A stretch of DNA of 64,000 nucleotides, taken from the NCBI RefSeq assembly GCF_003431825.1, contig NZ_CP020083.1, positions 1,836,501-1,900,500 on the forward strand, read 5' to 3'. Shown one piece after another: positions 20,040-29,407 of this stretch. Numbering within the stretch: position 1 is the first letter of the stretch; every line of letters starts with the position of its first letter. The stretch comes from Blastomonas fulva (GTDB taxonomy: Bacteria; Pseudomonadota; Alphaproteobacteria; Sphingomonadales; Sphingomonadaceae). Made by a program: the position numbers and the translations under genes. The notes under the pieces are model-generated. The model made no database searches, was not told where the DNA came from, and saw only the letters and a program-made list of their open reading frames with translations.

Positions 20040-21188
20040 TCAGCGAGGCCCGAAAAAGTCCTTCTTCAGCCGCGTGCGTTCAATATCATACCATTTGGGC
20101 AACTTGTTGATCAGCGTCTTGCTGACACCATCGTCGGTCATGATATAGGGTCGATCGACATAGTTCAGCTTCTCTTCGTAGAATTTCATGCAGTATTTAT
20201 AGATGCTGTTCTTGTCGATCGGGTTCTTGCTGAACAGGAACTGGTCGGCGATGACTTCGGATGAATCGCTTTTGCTCATGTCGATCCAGAAGATCGGGTA
20301 GGGCAGGCCGCCCAGAACTCCTTGCAGAATTTCTGAGCCGTCATAGTTGATCTTGACATTGGATAGCGAACCGCCGTCGCCGGACAGTTCCGACAGGACG
20401 TAGAGGAACACCGCATCAATGCTCAGAACGAATTTTCTGGGTGTTGCCTTTTTGGTCAGTCGAAACCCGATATCGATCGCAGGGCCGATGAAATCGATCT
20501 CGACGCCATTTTTGACCGGGTTGCTCTCAAAGCCGTCCAGGATGTCCAGCAACTGGGCTGGAGACGTTCCAAGCTGATCTGCTTTTTGCGAACGGGTGGC
20601 GGCTTCCGCGCTTGTTGCTTTTTCCAACTTGGCATTATGCTCGGGCCCAGAGTTATTGCCATCCTGGCCCGAAAATCCTGAAAACTGGACGCCAACCAAA
20701 ACCTTGTTCTGTATCGGAAATTCACCGACCCAGGCGGTCGATTTGATCGAAATCTCGGGATTCTTGAGATCCTTTTCGAACCTCTTGTAGAGCTCCTGGA
20801 TCGCATTGATCCAGATGTCGATGCACTCTTTTGCCTGATGACGATTGGCCACGTATTTGCGGTAAACCAGTTCGTCGCCGATCGTTTTCCAAAGTATAGG
20901 CTTGGTGCCCAGCCTTTTTTCAACCAGCGTCGCATCCTTGAGGCTCAGCAGATGTGCCTTACGTTCGCTCCATTTCTTGTCGAAGCAATGTCCGAGACTG
21001 GTGAAAAAGAACTGCAGTGTCGTTGCCCACTCCTGCGTGTCAGGATGATGGACATTTCTCTTTCGCTGTTTGCGTTTCTTCTGCTTTAGGGCGGTTGATC
21101 CGACTAGGTCTGCACTCAGAAACAGTATCTGTTTGGGTTCGGCAAAGCGCACGAACTTCTGTTCAAGGTCATCATCTGTGATCGACAT
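20040..21188 (-). CDS. divergent class III nucleotidyl cyclase homologue, orphan
   Basis: A 382-residue protein of no family I can name exactly, but with class III cyclase landmarks: LFLSADLVGST (Asp27, first metal site), KTIGDELVY (Lys101 base contact, Asp105 second metal site) and GPAIDIGFRL (Asp239, Arg243, matching the GxxVNxAxRL motif). Two Lys/Gly-rich inserts (about 35-48 and 170-205) separate these. There is no regulatory domain and no membrane helix. The gene is visibly richer in A/T and Lys codons than its neighbours and stands between AsmA and a core GAF cyclase, so it is probably acquired. Pyrimidine cyclases of anti-phage Pycsar systems have this general build, but no effector gene lies beside it. 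Confidence 0.6.
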   Translation of the reverse strand: MSITDDDLEQKFVRFAEPKQILFLSADLVGSTALKQKKRKQRKRNVHHPDTQEWATTLQFFFTSLGHCFDKKWSERKAHLLSLKDATLVEKRLGTKPILWKTIGDELVYRKYVANRHQAKECIDIWINAIQELYKRFEKDLKNPEISIKSTAWVGEFPIQNKVLVGVQFSGFSGQDGNNSGPEHNAKLEKATSAEAATRSQKADQLGTSPAQLLDILDGFESNPVKNGVEIDFIGPAIDIGFRLTKKATPRKFVLSIDAVFLYVLSELSGDGGSLSNVKINYDGSEILQGVLGGLPYPIFWIDMSKSDSSEVIADQFLFSKNPIDKNSIYKYCMKFYEEKLNYVDRPYIMTDDGVSKTLINKLPKWYDIERTRLKKDFFGPR

Positions 21189-21256
21189 GCAAACGCCCCC
21201 GTTGCTTCGGCAGCAGTAACGCTGTCAAAGATCAGGGATGTCAATACGCATTGTGA

Positions 21257-23551
21257 TTATTTGTCCTTCATCACCCAGACGCCGTCCCACGCCTGTGTCG
21301 GCGGGTTGGCCTGCATCGCGCGGCATCGATCGACATAGGTGCGCGACAGGCCGTCGCCCGGGTTCAGCGACAGGCATTTCTCGAAGCGGGCGATCGCCTC
21401 GTCCCAGCGGGCGGCGCGATAGGCGATCATGCCGTCCTCGAAATGGCCCAGAACGTCGCGCATCGCGGGAAACGACTGCGCGTCGTGATAGTCGAGCAGT
21501 TCGAAGACGCGCACCGGTTCAGTCTTGCCCTTGACCACCACCAGATCGATATCGCGCATCCGGTAGGTGCCGTTGAACTTGGCAACGGTGGTCTCGCTCG
21601 CCAGGATGCGCGCGGAATAGGCCTTGCACGCGCTTTCCAGCCGGCTGGCGAGGTTCACGCCATCGCCGATCACGGTGTAGTCCATGCGCTTGGGGCTGCC
21701 GATATTGCCCGAAACGATGTTGTCGGTGTGGATGCCCACGCCCATGTCGACGGTCTTCAACCCCTTGTCGCGGCGCTGCGCGTTCCATTCCCACAAGGTG
21801 CGGATCATGTTTATGGCTGCGCGCGCGGCGCGATCGGGATCGTCGTCGTGCGGCATCGGCAGGCCGAAGCAGGCCATGATCGCATCCCCGATGAACTTGT
21901 CGAGCATGCCGCCCTGCGCGGTGATGCAGTCGACCATCAGGCTGAAATATTCGTTGAGGAACGACACCGTCCCTTGCGCGCCATATTCCTCGGTGATGGT
22001 GGTGAAGCCGCGGACATCGGTGAACATGATCGTCGCTTCGGCACTGACCCCGCCCAATAGGTCGAGCGCATCGCCATCCATCATCTGCGCGGCGATCACC
22101 GGGTCCATGTAGCGCGACATCGTCGATTTCATGCGCTTTTCGCTGCTGATGTCCTCGACCATTAGCATTGATCCCAGCTTGCTGTCGTCGCTTTCGGACA
22201 CCAGGGGCATGATCGTGAGGTTGACCGACTTGTGCACGCCCGACAGCGCGACATCGGCATCGGGGAAGATGTCGCTGATGCGCTCCTCCTTCACCTTCTC
22301 GATCCGCTCGATGATCCAGCCACCGGTCTCGCCGAGCAGATCGGAAAGCAGCTGGCCCTGGACCTCTGCCGCCTTGCACGCCCAGATCCGCTCGATCGCC
22401 TGGTTGCAGGTGATCACCTTGCCCAGGGGATCGAGCGTGATCACCCCGTTGGACATGCTTTGCAGCACCGACTCGTTGTAGAGCTTCATTCGCTGGACGT
22501 CGTCGAACAGCTTGGAGTTCTCGAGCGCGATCGCGATCTGCCCGGTGAAGGTCTTGAGCTGCTGCTCGTCCTTGTCGGTGAACGCGCCGGTCTTCTTGTT
22601 GAGCACCTGGGTGACGCCGATGACCTCGCCCTGCTTGTTGACGATCGGCACGCACAGGATGCAGCGGGTGAAGAAGCCGGTCTGCCGATCGAAGCTGGGG
22701 TTGAAGCGCAGATCGGCATAAGCGTGCGGGATGTTGAGGCTCTGCCCGCTGGTGAACACCGTACCTGCGATCCCCGCGCTCGACGGGAAACGGATCTCGT
22801 TGACCTTGCCGCCGGCTGAAAACATCGAGAACAAGGTATCGGTGGCCTTGTCGTGGATGAAGATAGTCGCACGTTCAGCCTCGAACATCCGCACCGTTTC
22901 GGCGACCACGCGCTGCAGCAGCCGGGTGAGATCGACTTCCGAGCTGATCTCGGAAATCATCGAAAGGAACGCGAGCTCCTTGGCGCGGACCTGCTCGATC
23001 TCCTCGATCGATTGCAGGCTCTGCAGGAACACCGTCGCCTGGCTCGTCATCTCCTCGAGCAGCGAGACGTCCTCGGCGGTGAAGTCGCCCTCGTGCTTGT
23101 TGATGTTCTGCATCACCCCGATGATCTGGCCCAGCGGAGTGCGGACGGGAACGCACACGATGTTGCGCGTCTTGTAGCCGGTGCGCTGGTCGACCGTGCT
23201 GTTGAAGCGCGGATCGGCATAGGCGTCCTTGACCATCAGCGATTGCCCGGTCTGGAAGACCTCGCCCGCGATGCCCGATGTGTTGAGGATGCGGATTTCC
23301 TGGCTCTGGCTTCCTTGCGCAAAACGCGAATAGAGCTCGCCGGTCTTGGGATCGTTGAGGAACAATGTGCCGCGATCGCAATTGAGCTCGCGCGAGGTGA
23401 GTTCGACGAGCATGGCGAGCACGCCATCGATCTGCGTCATCGTCGCGCATTTGCGGGTGACCTCGAGCAGCACCTCGGTGCGGCGCAAGGCCGCGGCGCG
23501 CTGGTCTTCGGTCATCGGGCGGGCAAGGGTGTCGGCTATGGGGGGTGTCAT
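21257..23551 (-). CDS. GAF-GAF-PAS adenylate/guanylate cyclase with TPR tail
   Basis: A 764-residue signalling enzyme. Two tandem GAF domains (about residues 40-175 and 205-350), a PAS-like segment (ILQSMSNGVITLDPLGKVIT, about 365-470) and a class III cyclase domain from about 505: FTDVRGFTTI (first metal Asp), DKFIGDAIMACFG (second metal Asp) and VIGDGVNLASRLES. A TPR-like unit ends the protein (YRAARWDEAIARFEKCLSLNPGD). It should make cAMP (or cGMP) in response to a ligand or redox signal at the GAF domains. It overlaps the upstream coiled-coil gene by ATGA. Confidence 0.9.
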   Translation of the reverse strand: MTPPIADTLARPMTEDQRAAALRRTEVLLEVTRKCATMTQIDGVLAMLVELTSRELNCDRGTLFLNDPKTGELYSRFAQGSQSQEIRILNTSGIAGEVFQTGQSLMVKDAYADPRFNSTVDQRTGYKTRNIVCVPVRTPLGQIIGVMQNINKHEGDFTAEDVSLLEEMTSQATVFLQSLQSIEEIEQVRAKELAFLSMISEISSEVDLTRLLQRVVAETVRMFEAERATIFIHDKATDTLFSMFSAGGKVNEIRFPSSAGIAGTVFTSGQSLNIPHAYADLRFNPSFDRQTGFFTRCILCVPIVNKQGEVIGVTQVLNKKTGAFTDKDEQQLKTFTGQIAIALENSKLFDDVQRMKLYNESVLQSMSNGVITLDPLGKVITCNQAIERIWACKAAEVQGQLLSDLLGETGGWIIERIEKVKEERISDIFPDADVALSGVHKSVNLTIMPLVSESDDSKLGSMLMVEDISSEKRMKSTMSRYMDPVIAAQMMDGDALDLLGGVSAEATIMFTDVRGFTTITEEYGAQGTVSFLNEYFSLMVDCITAQGGMLDKFIGDAIMACFGLPMPHDDDPDRAARAAINMIRTLWEWNAQRRDKGLKTVDMGVGIHTDNIVSGNIGSPKRMDYTVIGDGVNLASRLESACKAYSARILASETTVAKFNGTYRMRDIDLVVVKGKTEPVRVFELLDYHDAQSFPAMRDVLGHFEDGMIAYRAARWDEAIARFEKCLSLNPGDGLSRTYVDRCRAMQANPPTQAWDGVWVMKDK

Positions 23552-24009
23552 GCGGCGGTCTGTCCCATGTGTGCGACCACGTGTTCGTCCAATCTTTCGC
23601 GCAGCGCCTGGACCTGCTGCTGCAGGGCCAGTCGCTCGCGGGCATGTTCGGCTTCCATCGTCATCCGCGCCTGATCGAATACGGCGCGTTCGCCGTCCAG
23701 CGTCAGCCGCAGGGCATCGATGCTGCCCCTGAGCTGGGCGATTTCGGCCTGCGCACCCGCGCGGTCTGCCTGCAGCGCGCGGTCATGCGCCTGTTGCTGC
23801 ATCTCCATCTGATCGCGCATCTGCTGGATCGTGACGGTCAGGTCCGCGATCCGCGCGGCCTCTTCGGACTGGACGCGGGTGACGCGCCGGTCGGCCTCGA
23901 CCGCTGCCGCCTCGAGCGACTGGCGCAGGCCATCGATCGTCGCCTGCAGATGCAGGTTGGCCGCGCGCATGTCGGAAAGCGTGTCAGGTGCAGTTTGGGC
24001 AAGTGTCAT
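23548..24009 (-). CDS. coiled-coil protein coupled to the GAF cyclase
   Basis: A 153-residue protein that is almost entirely heptad-like coiled coil (Ala/Leu/Gln/Arg-rich, e.g. NLHLQATIDGLRQSLEAAAV), with no membrane segment or catalytic motif. Its stop overlaps the start of the GAF-PAS cyclase by ATGA, which implies translational coupling and perhaps a scaffold or sensor partner of that enzyme. No family recognised. Confidence 0.7.
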   Translation of the reverse strand: MTLAQTAPDTLSDMRAANLHLQATIDGLRQSLEAAAVEADRRVTRVQSEEAARIADLTVTIQQMRDQMEMQQQAHDRALQADRAGAQAEIAQLRGSIDALRLTLDGERAVFDQARMTMEAEHARERLALQQQVQALRERLDEHVVAHMGQTAA

Positions 24010-24159
24010 GTCGCAGTCGATCGTCCCCGCTGCCTGTGGTCCTATCGGTAACGGCGCAAGTCAAGCGCGGTTAACAGACCATTTGCCATATTTGGGACAA
24101 TAGGCTGTGACAGCGGACACGTGGCTGAACATTTGTCCAGCCGAACACCGGGTCGATGT

Positions 24160-24333
24160 TCAGCCGTCGAGTTTCAACGCCTTGCGCAGTTCGGCATTGA
24201 TCCGGCTCTGCCAGCCGGGCCCCGTCCAGACGATAGCGACAGCGCGACCATCCAGTTCACCGAAGGATACGATACGATCTTCGCCATAGACAAAACGATC
24301 GTCTGGGATTTCAATCAAACCCCTTGCGTCAAG
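24160..24333 (-). pseudogene. brnT-brnA deletion scar downstream of smc
   Basis: In frame directly after the smc TAG, about 57 codons read DDRFVYGEDRIVSFGELDG, which looks like the core of a BrnT toxin, then switch to GPGWQSRINAELRKAL, the usual C-terminus of a BrnA antitoxin. There is no start codon after the smc stop (a TTG at 24316-24318 is the nearest candidate). The simplest reading is an internal deletion that joined toxin and antitoxin genes. The family assignment is by recall of motif patterns and is moderate. Confidence 0.5.
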
Positions 24334-27300
24334 CTACTCCGCCGCGAGCAGATCAACCGCGCCGCCAAGATCTACTGACACGAGGCGGCTGACCCCCTGC
24401 TCGACCATTGTCACCCCGAACAGGCGGTGCATGCGGCTCATCGTCACGGCGTTGTGGGTGACGATGAGGTAGCGGGTGTCGGTGACTCGGGCCATGTGGT
24501 CGAGCAGGTCGCAGAACCGATCGATATTGGCGTCGTCGAGCGGCGCGTCGACCTCGTCGAGCACGCAGATCGGTGCGGGGTTGGTAAGGAACAGGCCGAA
24601 GATCAGCGCAACCGCGGTCAGCGCCTGTTCGCCGCCCGAGAGCAATGTGAGCGAGGAAAAACGCTTGCCCGGCGGCTGTGCCATGATCTCTAGCCCCGCC
24701 TCGAGCGGATCATCGCTGTCGATCATTTCGAGATGCGCCTTGCCGCCGTTGAACAGCCGGGCAAACAGATCGCGGAAATGGCCGTCCACCGCAGCGAATG
24801 CCGCCAGCAGGCGCTGGCGTCCTTCGCGGTTGAGCGCGCCGATCGATCCGCGTAGCCGCCCGATCGCCTCGACCAGCTCGTCATGCTCCGCGCGGATCGT
24901 CGCCATTTCGGTTTCCAGCGTGGCGAGTTCGTCGGCGGCGATCAGGTTGACCGCGCCCAGTCGTTCGCGCGCCTGGGTCAGCCGCTCGTGCTCGGCGGCT
25001 TCGCTATCGGCTCCGGCGATGCCCTCGGGGTCGAAGCCGAAGCGCTCGGGCAGCACCGGGGGCGGGCACTGGAAGCGCTCGCCGCAGCCCTGGGCAAGCT
25101 CGATCCGCCGCTGGTCCTGATGCTCGGCGCGCGCCGTCGCGCCGGCGCGCTCTTCACGCGCCAGCGTCAGCGTCTCGGCGGCCGCCGCGGCGATCCGCTC
25201 GGCTTGCACCAGCGTCGTTTCTGCCTTGGCTGCATCGCTTTCGGCCTGCGCCTGGGCTGAGCGCGCGTCCTTCGCCGATTGCTCGAGCGCGGCGATCTGC
25301 GCGGTCAGCGCTGCGGGCTTGTCGGCGATCGCCTCGCGTTCGCCTGCCAGTTCCGCGGCACGCAGCTGCATGTCGCGCAATCGCTGCGCCGCCTCGCCCG
25401 AGCGGCCCTGCCAGCCCTTGATCTCCGCGCGGACCGTCGCGCGGCGTTCGCGCAGCGCGGCCAGTGCCTGTCCTTGAGCGGCGAGCGCGGCATGTGCCGA
25501 GCGCAGCGCGTTCTGCGCAGCCTGGGTGCGTTCGGCAAGCAGGGTGACCTGCTCGCGCTGGGCCCCGCCATCGGGAAGCGACGCGCGTGCTGCCTGTGCT
25601 GCTGCGCGCTCCGCCTCTGCAGCGGCGGTATCCTGCGCCAGCCGCTCGATGCGCTCGGCCAGATCGTCGCGGCGCTCGCCATCACGGGTCAGCGCGTGTT
25701 CGGCCTGGTCGCGGTCACGCAGCGCCTGGCGTTCTGCGACTTCGGCGGCATTGAGCGCGGCGGTCCCCGCAGCGATCCGCGCCTGCACCTCGGCCAGCCG
25801 CTGCTGGCTCTCGCCGAGCATGGCGTCGGCAGCGTCCAGCCGCGCCGCAAGCGCGGGCCGGGCGGCTTCGAGCTCGGTCAGCCGGGTGCGGCGTTCGAGC
25901 CTTTCCGCCGCGCCCGCGCCATCGCCCGAAGACACGAAACCGTCCCAGCGCCGCATCCGGCCATCACGGGTGACCAGCCGCATCCCGGGGGCGAGCGCCT
26001 GGCCGTCATCGGTGTCGGCGACCAGGATCATCGCCAGCCGGGCGCGCAGCGCATCGGGCGCGCGGACATGATCACCCAGCCGGACGGTGCCCTCCGGCGC
26101 CGTGATTGTAACGGGCTCGCTGGCGCTTCCGGTCCAGAAATGGCCGTCACCCCGCGCCGCGCCGATCACCGCACCCAAATCCTCTCCCAGCGCTGCCGCC
26201 AGTGCTTTCTCAAAGCCCTTGTCCGCCTGAACCTGATCGAGCGCGCGATCGCCTTTGCCGGAGCGCCTGGCCAGATCGCGCGTCAGCGCCTCGATCTCGC
26301 GCGCCATTGCGTTGGTCTCGGCGCGCAGCGTGGCAAGATCGGACTGCGCGGCATCGCGCGCTGCCACCAGCGCATCGCGCCCGGATTGCGCCTCGGCCAG
26401 CGTTCTGGATGCCGCCTCGCGATCGGCCGAGGTGCGGGCGCAGTCGGCCAGCGCCTCATCGCGCAACCGTGCCAGCGCGGCGGCATCGCCCAGACCGCCC
26501 AGCTGGGCGCGGGTCCGCTCGAGCTCGTCGCGCGCGCGGACCTCGCGCGTGCGTGCGGTGGCAAGCGCGGCATCGGCGACCTTGATATCGGCATCGGCGC
26601 GGGCAAGCTCGGCGCGTGCTTCGGCCAGCGCGACTTCCGCCTCGCGGACCGCGCGCTCGGCGCCATCCTGCGCCTGGGTCAGCGCCGGGCCGCGCGCGTC
26701 TTCGGCGGCAAGATCGGACTGCACCCGCGTGTTTTGCGCCTCGAGCCGCTCCAGCGCGGCGGTGGCATCGTGCGTCAATCGGTCTTCGCGCGCGCTGTCC
26801 TCGGCGATCCGCGCCTGCTGGCGGTCGAGATCGGCCAGGCGCTGCGCTGCGGCGTCGCGCTCGGCGGTCAGGCTGGCGACCCGATGCGCGAGCGACTGGC
26901 TCGCCTCGCGCGCGGTCTGCAGCGCCATCCGCGCGGTTGCCACCGCCTCGATCGTTGTGCGCTGGCGGGTCTGTGCTTCATCCTGAGCGGTCTGTGCTGC
27001 GACCACCCGTGCTTCTGCAGCCCCTGCCTCGTCGCGCGCCTGCTTCGCCGCGTCTGCTGCGGCACGCCAGCGGGCGAACAGCGCGCGCGCTTCGGCGAGC
27101 GCGATCTCGCGGCTGAGCGCGCGGTAGCGCTCGGCGGCGCGCGCCTGCTTGGTCAGCGTCGCCGCGCGCGCTTCCATATCGCCCAGCACCTGCAGCAGCC
27201 GCTCGAGGTTCGCCTCGGTTGCACGCAGTTTCTGCTCGGCATCCTTGCGGCGGACGTGAAGGCCTGCGATTCCGGCGGCTTCCTCGAGCATCTGGCGGCG

Positions 27301-27777
27301 TTCGGATGGCCGCGCGGAGATGACCGCGGCGATCCGCCCCTGGCTGACCAGCGCAGGGCTGTGCGCGCCGGTGGCAGCATCGGCGAACAGCAGGGCGACG
27401 TCCTTGGCACGCACATCGCGGCCATTGGCGCGATAGGCGCTGCCTGCGCCGCGCTCGATCCGCCGGACGACTTCCAGCTCGCCATCCTCGACCGAGACCG
27501 CCGCCAACACCGGCTGGCTGACCTCGGTAAGCAGCGAGACTTCGGCGAAATTGCGGGAGGGGCGGGTCGCGGTGCCGGCGAAGATGACATCTTCCATCCC
27601 GCCGCCACGCATCGACTTGGCAGAGCTTTCGCCCATCACCCAGCGGATAGCCTCGAGCAGGTTGGACTTGCCGCAGCCATTGGGGCCGACGATGCCGGTG
27701 AGCCCGGGTTCGATGCGCAGTTCGGCAGGTTCGACGAAGCTCTTGAACCCGCTGAGCTTCAATCGCTTGAACCGCAT
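24334..27777 (-). CDS. smc: chromosome segregation SMC ATPase
   Basis: A 1147-residue SMC protein, the core of condensin. Walker A GPNGCGKSNLLEAIRWVMGE is at about residues 32-51; the signature LSGGEQALTAVALIFG and Walker B ICVLDEVDAPLDD lie in the last 120 residues; between them are two long Ala/Gln/Arg coiled coils and a hinge near residues 500-640 (KALAAALGEDLGAVIGAARG). The N-terminus RFKRLKLSGFKSF is canonical. It is the distal gene of a minus-strand group dciA-dsbA-dsbA-smc. The high GC content produces an 884-codon antisense frame that is not a gene. Confidence 0.97.
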   Translation of the reverse strand: MRFKRLKLSGFKSFVEPAELRIEPGLTGIVGPNGCGKSNLLEAIRWVMGESSAKSMRGGGMEDVIFAGTATRPSRNFAEVSLLTEVSQPVLAAVSVEDGELEVVRRIERGAGSAYRANGRDVRAKDVALLFADAATGAHSPALVSQGRIAAVISARPSERRQMLEEAAGIAGLHVRRKDAEQKLRATEANLERLLQVLGDMEARAATLTKQARAAERYRALSREIALAEARALFARWRAAADAAKQARDEAGAAEARVVAAQTAQDEAQTRQRTTIEAVATARMALQTAREASQSLAHRVASLTAERDAAAQRLADLDRQQARIAEDSAREDRLTHDATAALERLEAQNTRVQSDLAAEDARGPALTQAQDGAERAVREAEVALAEARAELARADADIKVADAALATARTREVRARDELERTRAQLGGLGDAAALARLRDEALADCARTSADREAASRTLAEAQSGRDALVAARDAAQSDLATLRAETNAMAREIEALTRDLARRSGKGDRALDQVQADKGFEKALAAALGEDLGAVIGAARGDGHFWTGSASEPVTITAPEGTVRLGDHVRAPDALRARLAMILVADTDDGQALAPGMRLVTRDGRMRRWDGFVSSGDGAGAAERLERRTRLTELEAARPALAARLDAADAMLGESQQRLAEVQARIAAGTAALNAAEVAERQALRDRDQAEHALTRDGERRDDLAERIERLAQDTAAAEAERAAAQAARASLPDGGAQREQVTLLAERTQAAQNALRSAHAALAAQGQALAALRERRATVRAEIKGWQGRSGEAAQRLRDMQLRAAELAGEREAIADKPAALTAQIAALEQSAKDARSAQAQAESDAAKAETTLVQAERIAAAAAETLTLAREERAGATARAEHQDQRRIELAQGCGERFQCPPPVLPERFGFDPEGIAGADSEAAEHERLTQARERLGAVNLIAADELATLETEMATIRAEHDELVEAIGRLRGSIGALNREGRQRLLAAFAAVDGHFRDLFARLFNGGKAHLEMIDSDDPLEAGLEIMAQPPGKRFSSLTLLSGGEQALTAVALIFGLFLTNPAPICVLDEVDAPLDDANIDRFCDLLDHMARVTDTRYLIVTHNAVTMSRMHRLFGVTMVEQGVSRLVSVDLGGAVDLLAAE

Positions 27778-27880
27778 CGGCGCGGTGAAGGCAGGGGTAT
27801 TGAAGGCGGGGGCGCTGATCGGCGCGCCGGGCGTTTCCGCCCGGTCGTCACCTGTCTCGATCAGCCCCCCCTGGTTCAGC

Positions 27881-28627
27881 TTAACGCGCTCCCATCGCCT
27901 GGATCTCGGTTTCTAGCGCCGGCCAGCCGGTGAACTCCACCTGGCGTCCGTTGAGGAAGAAGGTCGGCGTGCCCTGGATCTTGTCCTCGCGGGTTGCCTT
28001 GCCGGTGGCGTCGGCCAGCGCGCGCGCTGCGTCGATATCGGTCAGGCACTGGTTCGACTGATCGCGCGAGATGCCGCGCTGCGCGAAGAAGTCGGTCAGC
28101 CCCGTGCCCTCGGCCAGCGCGACATAACGCTGGTTGTCGGGGAGCGCGAGCACCTGGTCGAAGCGCTGCTGGCCCATCGCCTGCGCCTTGGTGAAGATGT
28201 CGGCCTGGTTGGCCAGCACCTGCTCGGTCAGCGCGAAATAGCTTTCCTGCGGGCCGCAGCGGGTCAGCATCGATGCGGTGAGATCGAGCGGTTCGCGCAC
28301 GAAGTTGCGCAGTTCGAAGCTCACCCGGCCGCTGGCGACATATTTGTCGCGGATGGTGGCGAAGGCGGTTTCGGCGAAATCGGCGCAATGGCTGCAGGTG
28401 AGCGAGGCATATTCGACCAGCTTGATCGGAGCTTCGGGGTTGCCCAGCACGAAATAGCCGTCCGCCGTCTTGGTGACGGTCTCGGACCAGTTCTTGCCGG
28501 CGGGTGCGGGGATCGCCGCGATCGGCTCCTTGCTGGCGGCACCTTCGGCGGTGGTGTCCGCCTCGCCACCGCACGCGGCGAGCGACAGCATCAGGGGCAG
28601 GGCAATCAGGCTGGCAATACGCTTCAT
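27881..28627 (-). CDS. DsbA-family thiol oxidoreductase, lipoprotein
   Basis: A 248-residue periplasmic DsbA/thioredoxin-4 protein. The signal ends LSLAACGG (lipobox Cys19). The redox motif is CSHC in LTCSHCADFAE, and the cis-Pro loop is GTPTFFLNG. It resembles the sphingomonad BdbD/DsbG-like proteins that cluster with smc. A homologue lies immediately upstream (28688-29407), about 60 bp away. Its role is disulfide formation or isomerisation; the partner is not seen. Confidence 0.88.
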   Translation of the reverse strand: MKRIASLIALPLMLSLAACGGEADTTAEGAASKEPIAAIPAPAGKNWSETVTKTADGYFVLGNPEAPIKLVEYASLTCSHCADFAETAFATIRDKYVASGRVSFELRNFVREPLDLTASMLTRCGPQESYFALTEQVLANQADIFTKAQAMGQQRFDQVLALPDNQRYVALAEGTGLTDFFAQRGISRDQSNQCLTDIDAARALADATGKATREDKIQGTPTFFLNGRQVEFTGWPALETEIQAMGAR

Positions 28628-28687
28628 AAGGGCTTGGTCCTTGTCATTCAGATCCGCGCATGTCGGATAACCTCGTGTGATGGCGCT

Positions 28688-29407
28688 TTAGCGGCTGGCC
28701 AGCAGCGGTTCCAGACTTTTCCAGTCGTACACATTGGCCAGCAGCTTGCCGCCCAGCGTGAAGCTGGGGGTGCCCTGCACCTTGACCGTGTCGGTGGCGA
28801 ACTTGGTCATCGCCAACACCTTGTTCTGTTCGGTCTTGTTGGCCAGGCACGCATTGATCTGCGCATCGGTGGCGAGCGGCGCGTGGCGGCGCAGCTCGTC
28901 GTACAGGCCAAGATCGCTGGCGATCCGCTGCAGCCGCGCGTTGGTATCGCCCTGATACCATGCCGCCTGGCCCTCGCGGCCCATGCTGCCCGCCTTGCCC
29001 AGCCAGGTCTTCTGGCTGGCGAGCAGGCCCTTGTGCCGCCGGAAGAAGCTGCGCGGCTCGCCGCAGCGCGCCAGCAGCGCGACTGTCAGGTCGACAGGGT
29101 CGCGGATGAAGTTGCGCACTTCAAGGCTGGTCTTGCCGGTAGCGATGAACCCGTCGGCCAGCGCAGGGTTCGATTCCTGCTCGAATGCCGCGCAATGCGG
29201 GCAGGTATAGCTCATGTATTCGATGATCTTCTGCGGCGCGGCGGTGTTGCCGCGGACATGGCCGCCGACATCCGACTGGCTGACCTTGTCGGTCCAGGCG
29301 GTGGCGGCGCTTTGCGCGGTCCCTGCCACGGGCAGCAGCGCGGCCGAAGCGGCGGTCAGGGCAAATGCGGTCAGGGCGATCAGGGGGCGCAGGGGCGCTT
29401 TCATCAA
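28688..29407 (-). CDS. DsbA-family thiol oxidoreductase
   Basis: A 239-residue exported DsbA-like protein, paralogous to the next gene. A Sec signal (residues 1-31, ending GTAQS) is followed by the redox site CPHC in SYTCPHCAAFE and the cis-Pro loop GTPSFTLGG. Its start overlaps the dciA stop by ATGA (29404-29407), so it is translated together with dciA. Confidence 0.88.
   Translation of the reverse strand: MMKAPLRPLIALTAFALTAASAALLPVAGTAQSAATAWTDKVSQSDVGGHVRGNTAAPQKIIEYMSYTCPHCAAFEQESNPALADGFIATGKTSLEVRNFIRDPVDLTVALLARCGEPRSFFRRHKGLLASQKTWLGKAGSMGREGQAAWYQGDTNARLQRIASDLGLYDELRRHAPLATDAQINACLANKTEQNKVLAMTKFATDTVKVQGTPSFTLGGKLLANVYDWKSLEPLLASR

Noticed and set aside
20040-24009. A Pycsar or CBASS operon around the two cyclases
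   Set aside because: No effector gene (TIR, transmembrane, nuclease) is adjacent; the GAF-PAS cyclase is a normal signalling enzyme. Only the orphan cyclase remains of interest.
25279-27933. 884-codon plus-strand frame opposite smc
   Set aside because: It is antisense to a canonical SMC with intact Walker and signature motifs; the frame is open only because of high GC and Ala/Gln/Arg codon use.
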